Both the position numbers and the translations under genes were made by a program. The notes below the pieces were generated by a model, which was given only the letters and a program-made list of their open reading frames with translations, did no database searches and was not told where the DNA came from. Shown in pieces: positions 1-9,267 of a stretch of DNA of 64,000 nt (positions are counted from its first letter, which is position 1; every line of letters begins with the position of its first letter). The DNA lies in assembly GCA_019186825.1 (NCBI GenBank), contig JABARP010000001.1:54601-118600 (forward strand), given 5' to 3'. Source of the stretch: Pyrinomonadaceae bacterium. GTDB taxonomy: Bacteria > Acidobacteriota > Blastocatellia > Pyrinomonadales > Pyrinomonadaceae.

Positions 1-802
1 CTGCATCACTTTGAGGTTGAAGGTCGGGTAATCCGATTGCCGAGATCGTTCGCGGAAAGTAGAGATTTGTTTGGTTTATTAGGGCTCCTATAAGTGGATG
101 ATTGCATTGCTCTTCATTAGCTCCTTCGCCCAGCCACGGCCTATCACCCGGACAACCTATGCCGGCCTGCTGAAACGCGCTTTGCTCACCCTCGTCGGGT
201 TTCATCGTTGTGCCGGCCAAGTTCCGCCCCCTGCGACCCGGTGAACCTTCAGGACACGTTCTGCATTCGACTCGAATGCTACTAAGCTCCGAGCCACCGC
301 GGTCGGTCAATTGAAGGTTAGTTTCATCAGGACACTGGCAACCGATCCACTCCTTCCAAGGGAATTCTGACAAGTGTCCGCCTTGGCAGACTGCGATAAA
401 TCTGACCGGTTGCCATCTTCCTCTGTCGGCGGGTTCGGTTCGCTTCGTGTGTAGATTGAACTTGCGCAATTGGCCGGTCCGAGTATGACGGTACCAACGT
501 GGAAATCTTTGAGCCGGGACATGGAGGGCTGCATTCGGAGGAGCGCTAGTACCGCGGCGAACATGCCGATAGTCAGGCGGAACACAGAACCTGTTTATAT
601 GCAACAGAGCGGACAATCGAGGTTCCACTCTTTCGAATTCTTTTCTATCTTCACATTGGACCAAGCCGTGCGTCTCATCCCAACGCATGTACCAATGATC
701 TAAGCCACAAACGACGTGCGGAGTACCACGACGGTCAGTGTAAAGACTTCCTGGACCAAATGGTGCAATTAACTGGCCGATGCGGATCTGTTTGCTTCCC
801 AT
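1..802 (-). CDS. drmB: DISARM protein DrmB (DUF1998 family), 3' end outside window
   Basis: Reverse-strand translation from the ATG at 802 stays open for 267 codons to the window edge. The N-terminus matches the DrmB pattern: RIGQLIAPFGPG (residues 7-18), VPAQRFPRW (95-103), VRFIAVCQGGHLSEFPW (133-149), CPGDRPWLG (217-225) and NLYFP (246-250). DrmB is the DUF1998 partner of the DrmA helicase in the DISARM anti-phage system. The start lies three bases after the drmA stop, so it is the last visible gene of that operon. Oddity: the CxxC I would expect just after the FPRW motif reads HTRT, so one zinc-ligand pair may be lost. Only the N-terminal part is visible; the C-terminal DUF1998 region must lie to the left. 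Confidence 0.85.
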   Translation of the reverse strand, partial: MGSKQIRIGQLIAPFGPGSLYTDRRGTPHVVCGLDHWYMRWDETHGLVQCEDRKEFERVEPRLSALLHINRFCVPPDYRHVRRGTSAPPNAALHVPAQRFPRWYRHTRTGQLRKFNLHTKRTEPADRGRWQPVRFIAVCQGGHLSEFPWKEWIGCQCPDETNLQLTDRGGSELSSIRVECRTCPEGSPGRRGRNLAGTTMKPDEGEQSAFQQAGIGCPGDRPWLGEGANEEQCNHPLIGALINQTNLYFPRTISAIGLPDLQPQSDA

Positions 803-805
803 ATC

Positions 806-3800
806 TTACGGATTCGGGGTAGTTGATACATAGCCCTGATCAATAGTCAATTCTGCCTCCCGGTCAACTTGACGCATGCTGCTCGGGACCACAACCCCGC
901 GTTGCTTCTGTGCGATCGTGGCGAACTGTCCGGGCCATAACATTAGATATTCACCATCGATAAGCTGCGGAAATTGCTCCCATCGTTGCGGATTAAACGA
1001 CCATTTTTGCTCTAGTTCCGAGCGCACCCTTTCCATCTCACGCAACGACCTCTCCTGGTCCTCCACGGATTGCACAACGAGCTGACACCGTTCCTGCAAA
1101 AGCCGGTACGCCGTATCAATCGCTTCTTCGTAAGCTGCGCGATTGCCAACGCGGGCGTCAATTTGCTGCCTGGCCCAGGTAATTAATGCTCCTGGGAGGG
1201 CGCGCTCAATCGCCGAAAGGGCGAACGGGGTAGCCGAGGTCGGTTCAACACGCTCGTAGAGCCGACGATGGTAGCTGTGGAACTGCTCAAAATGAGAACG
1301 ATCGCGGCTTTTCGACGGGTTGTAAATCATCAGAACCAACCCCGGACGTTCCCACCACCGACGACCGATCCGGCCAGTGACCTGTATATAGGTTGCTGTA
1401 GTCTTTGGCTGACCAACGACCGCCATCAACGAAAGCCGGTCGATATCAACCCCGACTTCGATCATATTCGACGCAAGGCAAGCATCGATGATGTCCGCGC
1501 TCGTTGCGTCCACATACCCTTTCCCCAAACGGTCCATCATTTCGACGATCTCGGCTTGCGTTAGTCGGCTCGTTAGCTCCTCGACTATTCGGAGCGTCCG
1601 ACGTTCGCTCGTTGTGAAACCCTCGCGATTAAACATAAATTTCAGACGTGACCGGATATCTGAGTCAAATAGTGTCTTGGCTCCTCCGAGCTCGCGTATG
1701 CTGTTGTAAAAAGCTAAAAGTGTCCACCATGCGTCCCGCCGATCTTCAGAAAATGAGAAAGGACGACAAAGTGCGGAGGAAAACGCTCGAACTTGGGTGG
1801 TGAGAATAGACCCATAATCGTTGGCATGGATTCCGAGGTAAAGTCTGCCATGCTCAAGACGTCCGGCACGGTTTTTCGCATACCGACCAAAGAAGGAATC
1901 GCCCATCACTAATCCTGGAGCAGGAAATAAGTTTGTTTCCGGTCGGGCATAAAGTGCCAATACTTGATCAGCCGCGCCGCGGATTGTTGCGGTAGACGCA
2001 ATCAACTTGGGCCTGACAAGCTGGCCGCTGTCATGATACGAGCACAACCGCTCAATAATCCCTTCATATAATCCATAAATGGTTCCCAGCGGACCCGAAA
2101 TCAGATGTAATTCGTCCTGGACGATCATGCCCGGGGGCACAAATATCTGTCCAACCCCGCCACCGATTACCTTTCTCCCGAAGATCGCACCGGCCTGCGG
2201 TCTGTATGCAATCATCGCAAACTTGTCCGCCGTTCCAATAACTAGTGACGGTGGCCGATCATAGATCCGCTCGTCGATAACCTCGATGGGCAGCCAGCTT
2301 TCGGGATTCTCCTGTCCGAAGTGGCAAGCAGCATCAGGACATACAAGGAGCGGTCCCTGTCCGGCAATCTCCGCTACTCCGCGAGTGCGAGCGGCATTCC
2401 ACTGTGCTTGGGGAATCACATTTGGTCGTCCCCCCTCATATCGCCCAATTTCAGCCCGGCACCAAGGGCATTCCGTAAGTACGAGCGGATTACCGGCAGA
2501 ATGTCCGCGACGAAACTCGTTCAATGCGGTCTTGGCCTCGTCTACTTTGTTCGGTGAGCCGTCACCGCCGATCCATAAGCCCAGTGAAAACCGCCGACCG
2601 GGAATAGTCCCTAAACCATGCGACCCTGGTTCGCGTCGGAGAAATTCCATTGCGCAGATAAGGCTTGCCGCGCGTTGGAATTGCTGAGTGGTCAACATCC
2701 GGAGCGTATAGCGCATAAGAACGTTAGTGCCGTCCCGTTGAGCTCCGTCGTTTGCGTCGGTCATCATCTGTTGCCGTTGATGAAACATGTAAAATGCCAT
2801 AACAGCAAGATACGCTTCGGTCTTGCCGCCACCCGTGGGGAACCAAATAAGATCAACGATTTCGCGATCAGGCGAATTGCCGTCCGAAGTGCCGACCAGC
2901 GACATTAAAAGAAATGCGATTTGAAAGGCGCGCCATTTGCCGACTCCTTCGCTTTCTGAATTTGTCTGAAACAAATCCCACGGAGACCGAAGGGGGCCTT
3001 CCGGACTTACAATACGCAGCCCTGCATTCCAAACAAGTGGACGCAAGCTCAGCTGCTTTGTTCCAATTTGCTGAAGCAACATTGCCAAATTCGCCAGCTT
3101 AAACGCCTGCCTCACATCGCGGTCGTTACGAAGCAGGGTGATGCCTGACTTGATCCTCGCGAGACAAGCAGCACAGGAATCCAGATGTCGTGAAGCAACG
3201 GATCGCCATTGCGGGTCGAAGCCTTCTGCATTAGTACGAGATGTCTGTATCCATGCTCCGTATTCTAGGGCGAGATTCTCCAGTGAAAGCCAGCCGTCGC
3301 CAGTACCATCGTCTGACAAGGCCGCAAGTTCACGCATCGAAAGCTGAATCCGGTTTCCACGAGAGTCCTGAATTTCAGGAGTCATGCTGGGAAGTTCAAC
3401 GGCGGGAAGTATATCGGCAAAAAGAAATTGAGGGGCCTCACCGGGTTGCGCTTCCCACCCCGCGGAACAGCCGTGACCGATTCCCCAGGTCGCGGACTCG
3501 CGATAAAGAAGAGCAAGCGATTGCTCCTCGGTATCCAACTGATCAAAAGGTCGCTGGCTCTCAGGATAACGCTCTATTTCTCCCCCTTCGACACTTATCT
3601 CAAAGTACGTTTGATACAGAATTGCGTCTCGGGGCTCATTTGCGCCTGCGACCGAAGTCGAATTTCTGAGAACCACTGTCAGGAGCCAAGTGTCGTCGCT
3701 CTCTCTGTAGCGCGGAAAAACCTCGACGCGCAAATCCAGTGGAGAATTCTCTGGCACTGGAACGTGACGACGTATTGTACGGCCAGGAGATAAATCGTCG

Positions 3801-4468
3801 CGCTGAATGACCACTTCCTGATCGCCAAGCAACGCCGGCCGCCTACGCCAAATAGGAGTAGTGTGAGATGCTCCATTCTCATCTGACCATCGCCTGTTAC
3901 ATCGTTCGTACCGCCCGTTTAACGCAAACGGCGCACTATTGGCCTCCTGCCAAGCAAACAGCCGGCTCTTTGGGAGGGTTACAACTACCCGACCTTCCTC
4001 ACCCAAACGGGCGCAAAAAGATATTCCCATTGTCGACGGATGCCTTACGTCAGGACTGGAAACCTCAAAGTCGTCAGTTTCATTTGGAAGAATCGACACT
4101 TCGACGGGATCACTATCATCGGGGTTATCATCCGCAGTCTCAACTTCTTTGATTTCGAGCTCCGCGCCAATCGTGTCAGCCGCTTGCAGTGCCACCTCAT
4201 CCGGGGGAGCCGATGTTGTTGTCCACATAGCGTCCGGGTGTAAGAGCCCGGCTCCATATTTCCGATGTGGGGACTCGCGCTCGTAATACAGAACTTCCTC
4301 GGACGGTGAGTCGGGATCTGGGCGCCACGCGAGCGGACCTCGGCGAAGAGCTAAAGTATCAACGAAGTCTCCATCCGTAAATTCGATGATGGATGGATCC
4401 ACCAGCCATCGAGACGGGCCTACGATCTCTCCGCGAATCCACTCAATTAGTTCTGATCTCTCGCGCAT
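806..4468 (-). CDS. drmA: DISARM-type helicase DrmA (YprA-like superfamily 2)
   Basis: A 1220-residue superfamily 2 helicase. The N-terminus has the DrmA-type opening (ELIEWIRGEIVGPS, then RKYGAGLLHPD near residue 70). Walker A is PTGGGKT (544-550), a CPWC zinc motif lies near residue 665, and the Walker B region reads QDELHLISGPLGT near residue 785, a strong DrmA signature. Motif VI is QVTGRIGR near residue 1023. Length is normal for DrmA. DrmA drives non-self DNA recognition or processing in DISARM, working with DrmB. The gene starts four bases after the NERD-helicase stop and is followed three bases later by drmB, so all are probably one transcript. No DNA methylase gene is visible in the operon, unlike classical DISARM. 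Confidence 0.9.
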   Translation of the reverse strand: MRERSELIEWIRGEIVGPSRWLVDPSIIEFTDGDFVDTLALRRGPLAWRPDPDSPSEEVLYYERESPHRKYGAGLLHPDAMWTTTSAPPDEVALQAADTIGAELEIKEVETADDNPDDSDPVEVSILPNETDDFEVSSPDVRHPSTMGISFCARLGEEGRVVVTLPKSRLFAWQEANSAPFALNGRYERCNRRWSDENGASHTTPIWRRRPALLGDQEVVIQRDDLSPGRTIRRHVPVPENSPLDLRVEVFPRYRESDDTWLLTVVLRNSTSVAGANEPRDAILYQTYFEISVEGGEIERYPESQRPFDQLDTEEQSLALLYRESATWGIGHGCSAGWEAQPGEAPQFLFADILPAVELPSMTPEIQDSRGNRIQLSMRELAALSDDGTGDGWLSLENLALEYGAWIQTSRTNAEGFDPQWRSVASRHLDSCAACLARIKSGITLLRNDRDVRQAFKLANLAMLLQQIGTKQLSLRPLVWNAGLRIVSPEGPLRSPWDLFQTNSESEGVGKWRAFQIAFLLMSLVGTSDGNSPDREIVDLIWFPTGGGKTEAYLAVMAFYMFHQRQQMMTDANDGAQRDGTNVLMRYTLRMLTTQQFQRAASLICAMEFLRREPGSHGLGTIPGRRFSLGLWIGGDGSPNKVDEAKTALNEFRRGHSAGNPLVLTECPWCRAEIGRYEGGRPNVIPQAQWNAARTRGVAEIAGQGPLLVCPDAACHFGQENPESWLPIEVIDERIYDRPPSLVIGTADKFAMIAYRPQAGAIFGRKVIGGGVGQIFVPPGMIVQDELHLISGPLGTIYGLYEGIIERLCSYHDSGQLVRPKLIASTATIRGAADQVLALYARPETNLFPAPGLVMGDSFFGRYAKNRAGRLEHGRLYLGIHANDYGSILTTQVRAFSSALCRPFSFSEDRRDAWWTLLAFYNSIRELGGAKTLFDSDIRSRLKFMFNREGFTTSERRTLRIVEELTSRLTQAEIVEMMDRLGKGYVDATSADIIDACLASNMIEVGVDIDRLSLMAVVGQPKTTATYIQVTGRIGRRWWERPGLVLMIYNPSKSRDRSHFEQFHSYHRRLYERVEPTSATPFALSAIERALPGALITWARQQIDARVGNRAAYEEAIDTAYRLLQERCQLVVQSVEDQERSLREMERVRSELEQKWSFNPQRWEQFPQLIDGEYLMLWPGQFATIAQKQRGVVVPSSMRQVDREAELTIDQGYVSTTPNP

Positions 4469-4472
4469 AATG

Positions 4473-6188
4473 TCATTTTCCTGAGAGCCATTTGGTTAAC
4501 ACGCCTCGTGAACCCTGTTCGCACAAGACACGAACAGATTCCGTTGCGCGGGTTAATCCGGCATAAAAAAGGTCGCGCTGGAAATTGTGATCGTTGAGCA
4601 ATACATCCGAAAGGATTACGACCTTGCTCTCCAACCCTTTGAATGCATGAACCGTTGTATAATGGGTGTATGGTCCGCCCTGCCATACCGGACGCAGTTT
4701 GAGCGAAGAGGCGAGACGACCGGCGGCGCTCTGATCGTCCGAACAAAATGAAAGCACCGTGATTTCCTCGGCTTTGTAGCCTTCAGCGCGGAATTCCTTC
4801 AACCATTGGCTTAGCTTGCCCAACTGCTGCTTGTCATCTTCATAAAAGTAGATATCGTAGTTGTGCAACCCTCCGCCGGAACGCAGATACGAGGCATACA
4901 CGCCATCGTCGAAGCCGGCCAGTCGTACAGCCGTATCGCCGACTATTCTGTAGTTGCGGCAATTATCAGACAGTTTCCACCGTGTCGGCCTGTTACCATG
5001 GTCAAGAGCGTCAAGAGCTGTCCTCATCGCGTCGCGATCAGCAAGCACTTGGTGATCAAAATCACCGAATAACGCGAATGCACCATCATTCTCGCCACCC
5101 GACAAAAACTCAGTCAAGCATCGCCAAAGGAATGGCTTTGCCAGTATGTCTTGTGCCTCGTCAACAACAAGATAATCAAAAGCCGCGACCGCCTTAAACT
5201 CGGGATTCGTGATGATTTCCTCGAGCCGATCTGGCAACTCCGACTCCCAGAAATCCTTCGAAGGTTTTTCCGGCACTTCGACGGCCGCCATTTCCGCCAT
5301 CACCCGAATCGCTCGACCGACGACCAGGTTCGGCGCTGGCGGAATAAGCTTGTCCATTTTTTCCTTTACCCATTTTCCAACCAGCTGGTTGTAACACAGC
5401 AAACCAACGCGTTTTCCCGTCTCGGCCGCCCGACGAGCGACCTCCATTGCGATCAAAGTCTTACCGGTCCCGGCACCACCCGAGACGATTATCCGATCGT
5501 TTTGGGCAGCCAGCTGAAGAACCGGCCGCTGCTGTTCCAATAGAAGCTTTTCTATAGCTTCTTCGCGACGTTCGATTTCTTCGCGCGCGTCGGGCCTGAC
5601 CTTTTGTACCGGAACGCAGAGTTTGATAAGAGATTCAATCTGATGTTGCGACAGTCGATTTTCTAGATGCCTGAGATGACCATCGGCGTCAATCGCTTGC
5701 CCCATTCTCAGTTTGAGATCGGAACAAAAATCCAGACCGGACTTAAAGCGTTGAAATGCGCGCCGATCCATCACTTCCCATGTCTGCACCGAAATATTTC
5801 TTCCTACCTCGAACTGCGAGCGCGGGAATATGCAAAAGTGAACAATCGGAATCGACTTGAATTGAGGAGCTATCTCGGTCAATCGTCGGTAAAGTGTATG
5901 CCGGCCATCAAGAGCTTGCTTGAACGGGGATCGCGTGATTGTCGCCGGATGCCATCGGGCACCATCAAACGAAATGTTTTCATGGGATTTGACTTCGATA
6001 CAGAGAATTCCCGTATCGGGTACGACGAGTACGAAATCGATCTCGGTCCGCAGGTTGCGATTCCATGGCGCCAAGTCAAGGGCGTGCAGAGCCACCCAGT
6101 CGTCGGGTCCATTGCCAAGCATGTTGAAAACATCATGCTCTCCGGGTGGTGTGCGGTCGTCCATGAAGGATGGAATTAGTCGCGCCAT
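4473..6188 (-). CDS. NERD nuclease domain fused to UvrD-like SF1 helicase
   Basis: A 571-residue protein in two parts. Residues 15-110 are a NERD nuclease-related domain with the acidic core EIDFVLV and IEVKSH (D51, E65, K67), the D-ExK pattern of restriction-like nucleases. From residue 225 there is a superfamily 1 helicase: Walker A GGAGTGKT (237-244), Walker B VVDEAQD (341-347), then TTVHAFKGLESKVV and FYAGLTRA near the C-terminus, as in UvrD. NERD/SF1 fusions occur in many defence islands. It overlaps the upstream gene by 13 bases and is four bases from drmA, so it is translated with the DISARM-like genes. It is not one of the canonical DISARM subunits; the likely job is cutting and unwinding foreign DNA, by inference. 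Confidence 0.88.
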   Translation of the reverse strand: MARLIPSFMDDRTPPGEHDVFNMLGNGPDDWVALHALDLAPWNRNLRTEIDFVLVVPDTGILCIEVKSHENISFDGARWHPATITRSPFKQALDGRHTLYRRLTEIAPQFKSIPIVHFCIFPRSQFEVGRNISVQTWEVMDRRAFQRFKSGLDFCSDLKLRMGQAIDADGHLRHLENRLSQHQIESLIKLCVPVQKVRPDAREEIERREEAIEKLLLEQQRPVLQLAAQNDRIIVSGGAGTGKTLIAMEVARRAAETGKRVGLLCYNQLVGKWVKEKMDKLIPPAPNLVVGRAIRVMAEMAAVEVPEKPSKDFWESELPDRLEEIITNPEFKAVAAFDYLVVDEAQDILAKPFLWRCLTEFLSGGENDGAFALFGDFDHQVLADRDAMRTALDALDHGNRPTRWKLSDNCRNYRIVGDTAVRLAGFDDGVYASYLRSGGGLHNYDIYFYEDDKQQLGKLSQWLKEFRAEGYKAEEITVLSFCSDDQSAAGRLASSLKLRPVWQGGPYTHYTTVHAFKGLESKVVILSDVLLNDHNFQRDLFYAGLTRATESVRVLCEQGSRGVLTKWLSGK

Positions 6189-7771
6189 TGCTCGATGGTT
6201 GAAAGTTCTTGAATAACTCCAATCTGGTTTTCAGGTGCATTAAAGCCGTCTTCGCTTCCGAGCACCGGATGAAACAAGACGACGCCTTGAAGGCCACTAC
6301 TCGGCGGAAGTACTAGCTCGAATGACTCGTGTAAACCTACTCGATCTCGGATATCCGGCAAAAGTCCCTGCAGCACAGCGATGAGCTGTTCCTCTACAAG
6401 TTCGTGTCCCAGTACTCCAGTTTGAATCGCCATGCCCCGTGACCGGCTAATCTCCTTCCACGCACTTTTCCAAAATGGCTCACTTGGGGAAACTCCGGCT
6501 GTCTCATCCAGGCCTAACACTCGCAAAAGAATTCTAAAATGTCCTCGTGTTTGCGGTCCGTGGATCACAGTTCCGGCTGGCCTCAACCAGCTCTTAACTC
6601 TGCCGTCAAGATGTTCCAGATTAAGGCCCTCGGTACGAAGCCGTCGAACCAGTCCGTCCTCATCAGCGTTTATCTCTTCCAGTAGTTTGTTCTTCCAGAT
6701 CCGACTGTGACGACCCGGCTTGGCTTGCAAGGCGCCAAGATCGACGTCCCCTAGAACGGGGTGTATCACATACATCCCTTCCAGAAGCGTTACCGCTGGA
6801 ATTCTATTCGCAATTGGCTCGCTCGCGACGGGTAGGGGATCAAAACTGAGAATCTGAGAGTTAGGCGAATACAGTACACCGAGTCCTTGGTCTAATTGCA
6901 CAAGCCTTGTCGGCTTCAAGCCTCCCGACTGGCTCAGGTCTCGAAAAAGTTGGAGTTCGTCCACCTCAGGAACGATATCTTCCTGCCGGTCTTCTTCGAC
7001 TCGGTTGACTCGAACGTTCCAAGTTGGGACCCCGCTGCGCCGCCGCCGCCCGTCGCTTGGCCCCAATTGACCAGAAACGACGGTAGAAGGGTCGTACCCA
7101 AAATCAGGCTCGTCCGCGCAGCCGGACCATGCGATTACAACCAGTTTCTTGAAACGCGGGGCACTAACCAGTGCGTCAGGGGCAGCTCCCCATCCCTTGC
7201 TTCGAAGCGGACCTACCTTAACCAATAAGTCGAATATCTCAGACTCGCGGTAATCGCGAACTGAATGAAGGAACATCATTTCGCTAAATTCGCTAATGCC
7301 TAGTAGTGCAGCTTGGGATTCAAAATAATCCCTTGAGTGGCGGTAGCAATAGATCTTGAAGCTTTGGTTTTGAGCAAACGCATCACGAAATATCTCTCTA
7401 AGTTTTCCGCATACAGGGTTCTCTACTGATTGCAAGGCTCGAGCGGCGGCGACCGCGACCTCATATAACTCCAATATATCTGCACCCCAGCGAGCTTCGA
7501 TCATCCCGGGATCGCCGAATAGGTCGTCCACCGAGTCAGTTATTGACTCATCAAAAGGTACCGGTACCGTTAGCCATTTGGACAGCAATGATCGCGCTTG
7601 ATCAGAGATACTCCGGCCTTCGTCGTCACCAGACTCTCGAAGCCTTACCACCAACTGTCGAAGACTTCGGCGCAAGGAGCCAAACTCAGAAAGAGCGACC
7701 TCATATCGTTCAACCGTGTAATGATCGCGGTTCTCAATGAAGTCGAAAATTTCCGACGCTGAAACGCCCAT
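6176..7771 (-). CDS. unrecognised DISARM-operon protein, 531 residues
   Basis: I do not recognise a named domain. The first 130 residues look helical and charged; the middle (240-330) has loops and beta-like segments. Residues 355-420 show a spaced pattern: IWKNKLLEEI, then GLNLEHL, VKSWLRP, IHGPQTRGHF and LLRVLG. That pattern faintly recalls the C-terminal part of DrmE-type proteins of class 2 DISARM, but I cannot verify this. There is no Walker motif, signal peptide or membrane segment. Its ATG overlaps the stop of the 336-residue gene by one base and its end overlaps the NERD-helicase start by 13 bases, so it belongs to the same defence operon. A structural or recognition subunit is possible; no enzymatic function can be claimed. 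Confidence 0.75.
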   Translation of the reverse strand: MGVSASEIFDFIENRDHYTVERYEVALSEFGSLRRSLRQLVVRLRESGDDEGRSISDQARSLLSKWLTVPVPFDESITDSVDDLFGDPGMIEARWGADILELYEVAVAAARALQSVENPVCGKLREIFRDAFAQNQSFKIYCYRHSRDYFESQAALLGISEFSEMMFLHSVRDYRESEIFDLLVKVGPLRSKGWGAAPDALVSAPRFKKLVVIAWSGCADEPDFGYDPSTVVSGQLGPSDGRRRRSGVPTWNVRVNRVEEDRQEDIVPEVDELQLFRDLSQSGGLKPTRLVQLDQGLGVLYSPNSQILSFDPLPVASEPIANRIPAVTLLEGMYVIHPVLGDVDLGALQAKPGRHSRIWKNKLLEEINADEDGLVRRLRTEGLNLEHLDGRVKSWLRPAGTVIHGPQTRGHFRILLRVLGLDETAGVSPSEPFWKSAWKEISRSRGMAIQTGVLGHELVEEQLIAVLQGLLPDIRDRVGLHESFELVLPPSSGLQGVVLFHPVLGSEDGFNAPENQIGVIQELSTIEQWRD

Positions 7772-8781
7772 TAGCGGTTTCTTCTCCTGACAATAGCGAC
7801 GGATATTCCCTTGGGAACATCTGTCAATTTATTAAGCAAGTCATCGTCTTCAACGTACCACTGTTGGGTAGCTACAATTCGACTGGCGACGGCCTCCAGG
7901 TTGCTGCGATCGATCAGGCGATGAATAACCCCGATCACATCCGAATTCTGAAATCCCGGGCGGTCCAACACTTTCAAGAAAGCGGCATCGCCGTCGGCAA
8001 CGACCAAGGTAGGAGCGTAGGGCTCTCGATCGATTCTTTCCCTTCTTGAATTAAAGAAAGTCATTCGAGAAATGTCAAACCGACTCCAGCCATGGACCGT
8101 GAGAAGATTTGGCAAGCTGTATTCCTCGCCCGCAATCCGAAACCGGATCAAGCCGTAAATCTCGAGACTTGCCTTTTCACCCGCCGCTCGGCCGGCTAGA
8201 CAAAGCCCTGAGAATGATGATTTCAGATTTCGATCAACAATCGATGAATTAGCGACAAATTCTTGATAAACCTGGGGAGGCGGCAAAGCTCCTTCTTGAT
8301 CGTACAACTGGGGAGGAGGTATGCCATCTATTTGCCAGTCAAAAGCGAACTGGGGAATTAGTTGGCGATGGACTCGCTGACCAAAAAACCAAATTCGCTC
8401 CGAGTCACTCCGGTCGGAAACGGTATATATCTTACGGCCTTGATACCTTACTTTGCCGCTTGCTTCAGAGGCATATCCGCAGCCCTTTACCTCCGGTTCG
8501 CAACGCACCTCGCAAACACTGCATTTGTCCAAATACTGTCGAGCAAATCGGGTTAAAGCCGTGTAGTGACCACCCAAGTCATTGGCGAGCGGATTACCCA
8601 AACCGCGAATCAATGCGCCGAGGGAAATTAGGGCGGCAGCGGCGGAATCGCACGGCATGGATACTAAGCCTATGCGTCTGGGTCGCGTCTCGTCCGTCGG
8701 CCACTGGTATCCAAAATTTATAAGGAATTGAACCCATGCTGGGACGAGACTCCATGCCGTGGGGGATTCGGAGAAGTCCAT
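7771..8781 (-). CDS. unrecognised first gene of the DISARM-like operon
   Basis: A 336-residue protein. I chose the ATG at 8781 over the TTG one codon earlier because a GAAG Shine-Dalgarno-like sequence sits just upstream. The N-terminal part (36-60) reads RRIGLVSMPCDSAAAALISLGAL, an alternating hydrophobic stretch like a Rossmann or helicase-like core without a visible P-loop. Four cysteines at 87, 90, 94 and 101 could bind a metal. The C-terminus contains VIGVIHRLIDRS. No family is recognised. With the 531-residue protein next to it, the combined length (about 867) is close to a full DrmE protein, so a split DrmE-like subunit is one possibility; that is weak inference. It opens the operon, so the promoter should lie in 8782-9140. 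Confidence 0.72.
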   Translation of the reverse strand: MDFSESPTAWSLVPAWVQFLINFGYQWPTDETRPRRIGLVSMPCDSAAAALISLGALIRGLGNPLANDLGGHYTALTRFARQYLDKCSVCEVRCEPEVKGCGYASEASGKVRYQGRKIYTVSDRSDSERIWFFGQRVHRQLIPQFAFDWQIDGIPPPQLYDQEGALPPPQVYQEFVANSSIVDRNLKSSFSGLCLAGRAAGEKASLEIYGLIRFRIAGEEYSLPNLLTVHGWSRFDISRMTFFNSRRERIDREPYAPTLVVADGDAAFLKVLDRPGFQNSDVIGVIHRLIDRSNLEAVASRIVATQQWYVEDDDLLNKLTDVPKGISVAIVRRRNR

Positions 8782-9267
8782 CAATTCTTCATCATATCAA
8801 AAGCTCCGCCACATTGTCCGGTTGTGCTCGCAAACGGCGGCCAGCCTGGCAAGGCGCCAAAGCATAATCGACGAGAAAATAGCTCTAGCTGTCTTGAGTT
8901 TGAATAGTAGAAGCAACGCAATCTTATGTTAGTACCGGTAGGACAGAATGCCGGGAATTGGGAGGAAGACTAATAACGGACTAAGTTCTTAAGCTAAAAA
9001 ATAGGCGGCGGGCAGGGTGTGGGATTCGGGTGGTTTGTCATCTGGATCGGAAATGAACCAGTTGCTTGCCTGGGTGTATGACGGGATAGGTGGGTTTTCG
9101 TCGGTGGTCAGAGCTGACGATCCGTGTTTGCGGCGTGTTGTTCGTGTCAGAGTCTGACACGCGGTTTGTAAACTTTGTAATTTTCTCTAACGGTACGTTG
9201 TTTGCTCTATTTGCGATGAGTGGCCCTTCTGACAAAAGGACCCGTTGTAAACGCGAATGGAGTAACG
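8782..9267. promoter_or_regulatory. divergent intergenic region with 19-bp palindrome at 9143-9161
   Basis: This gap separates the leftward defence operon from the rightward mobilization genes and should carry promoters for both. The clearest element is a perfect palindrome at 9143-9161 (nine-base arms CGTGTCAGA and TCTGACACG around one central base), about 105 bases before the ribbon-helix-helix gene. It could be that protein's operator or part of an oriT, since relaxase accessory proteins bind such repeats. Just downstream are two TTTGTAA direct repeats at about 9165-9180. I see no coding sequence here, and no promoter convincing enough to place. Confidence 0.5.

Noticed and set aside
307..703. 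Short open frames on both strands at 307-585 and 470-703
   Set aside because: They lie inside the drmB coding frame on the minus strand, which explains the region fully.
2286..4286. Many plus-strand open frames over drmA, up to 142 residues
   Set aside because: Antisense shadows of a clearly coding gene; compositions are atypical and no ribosome-binding sites are seen.
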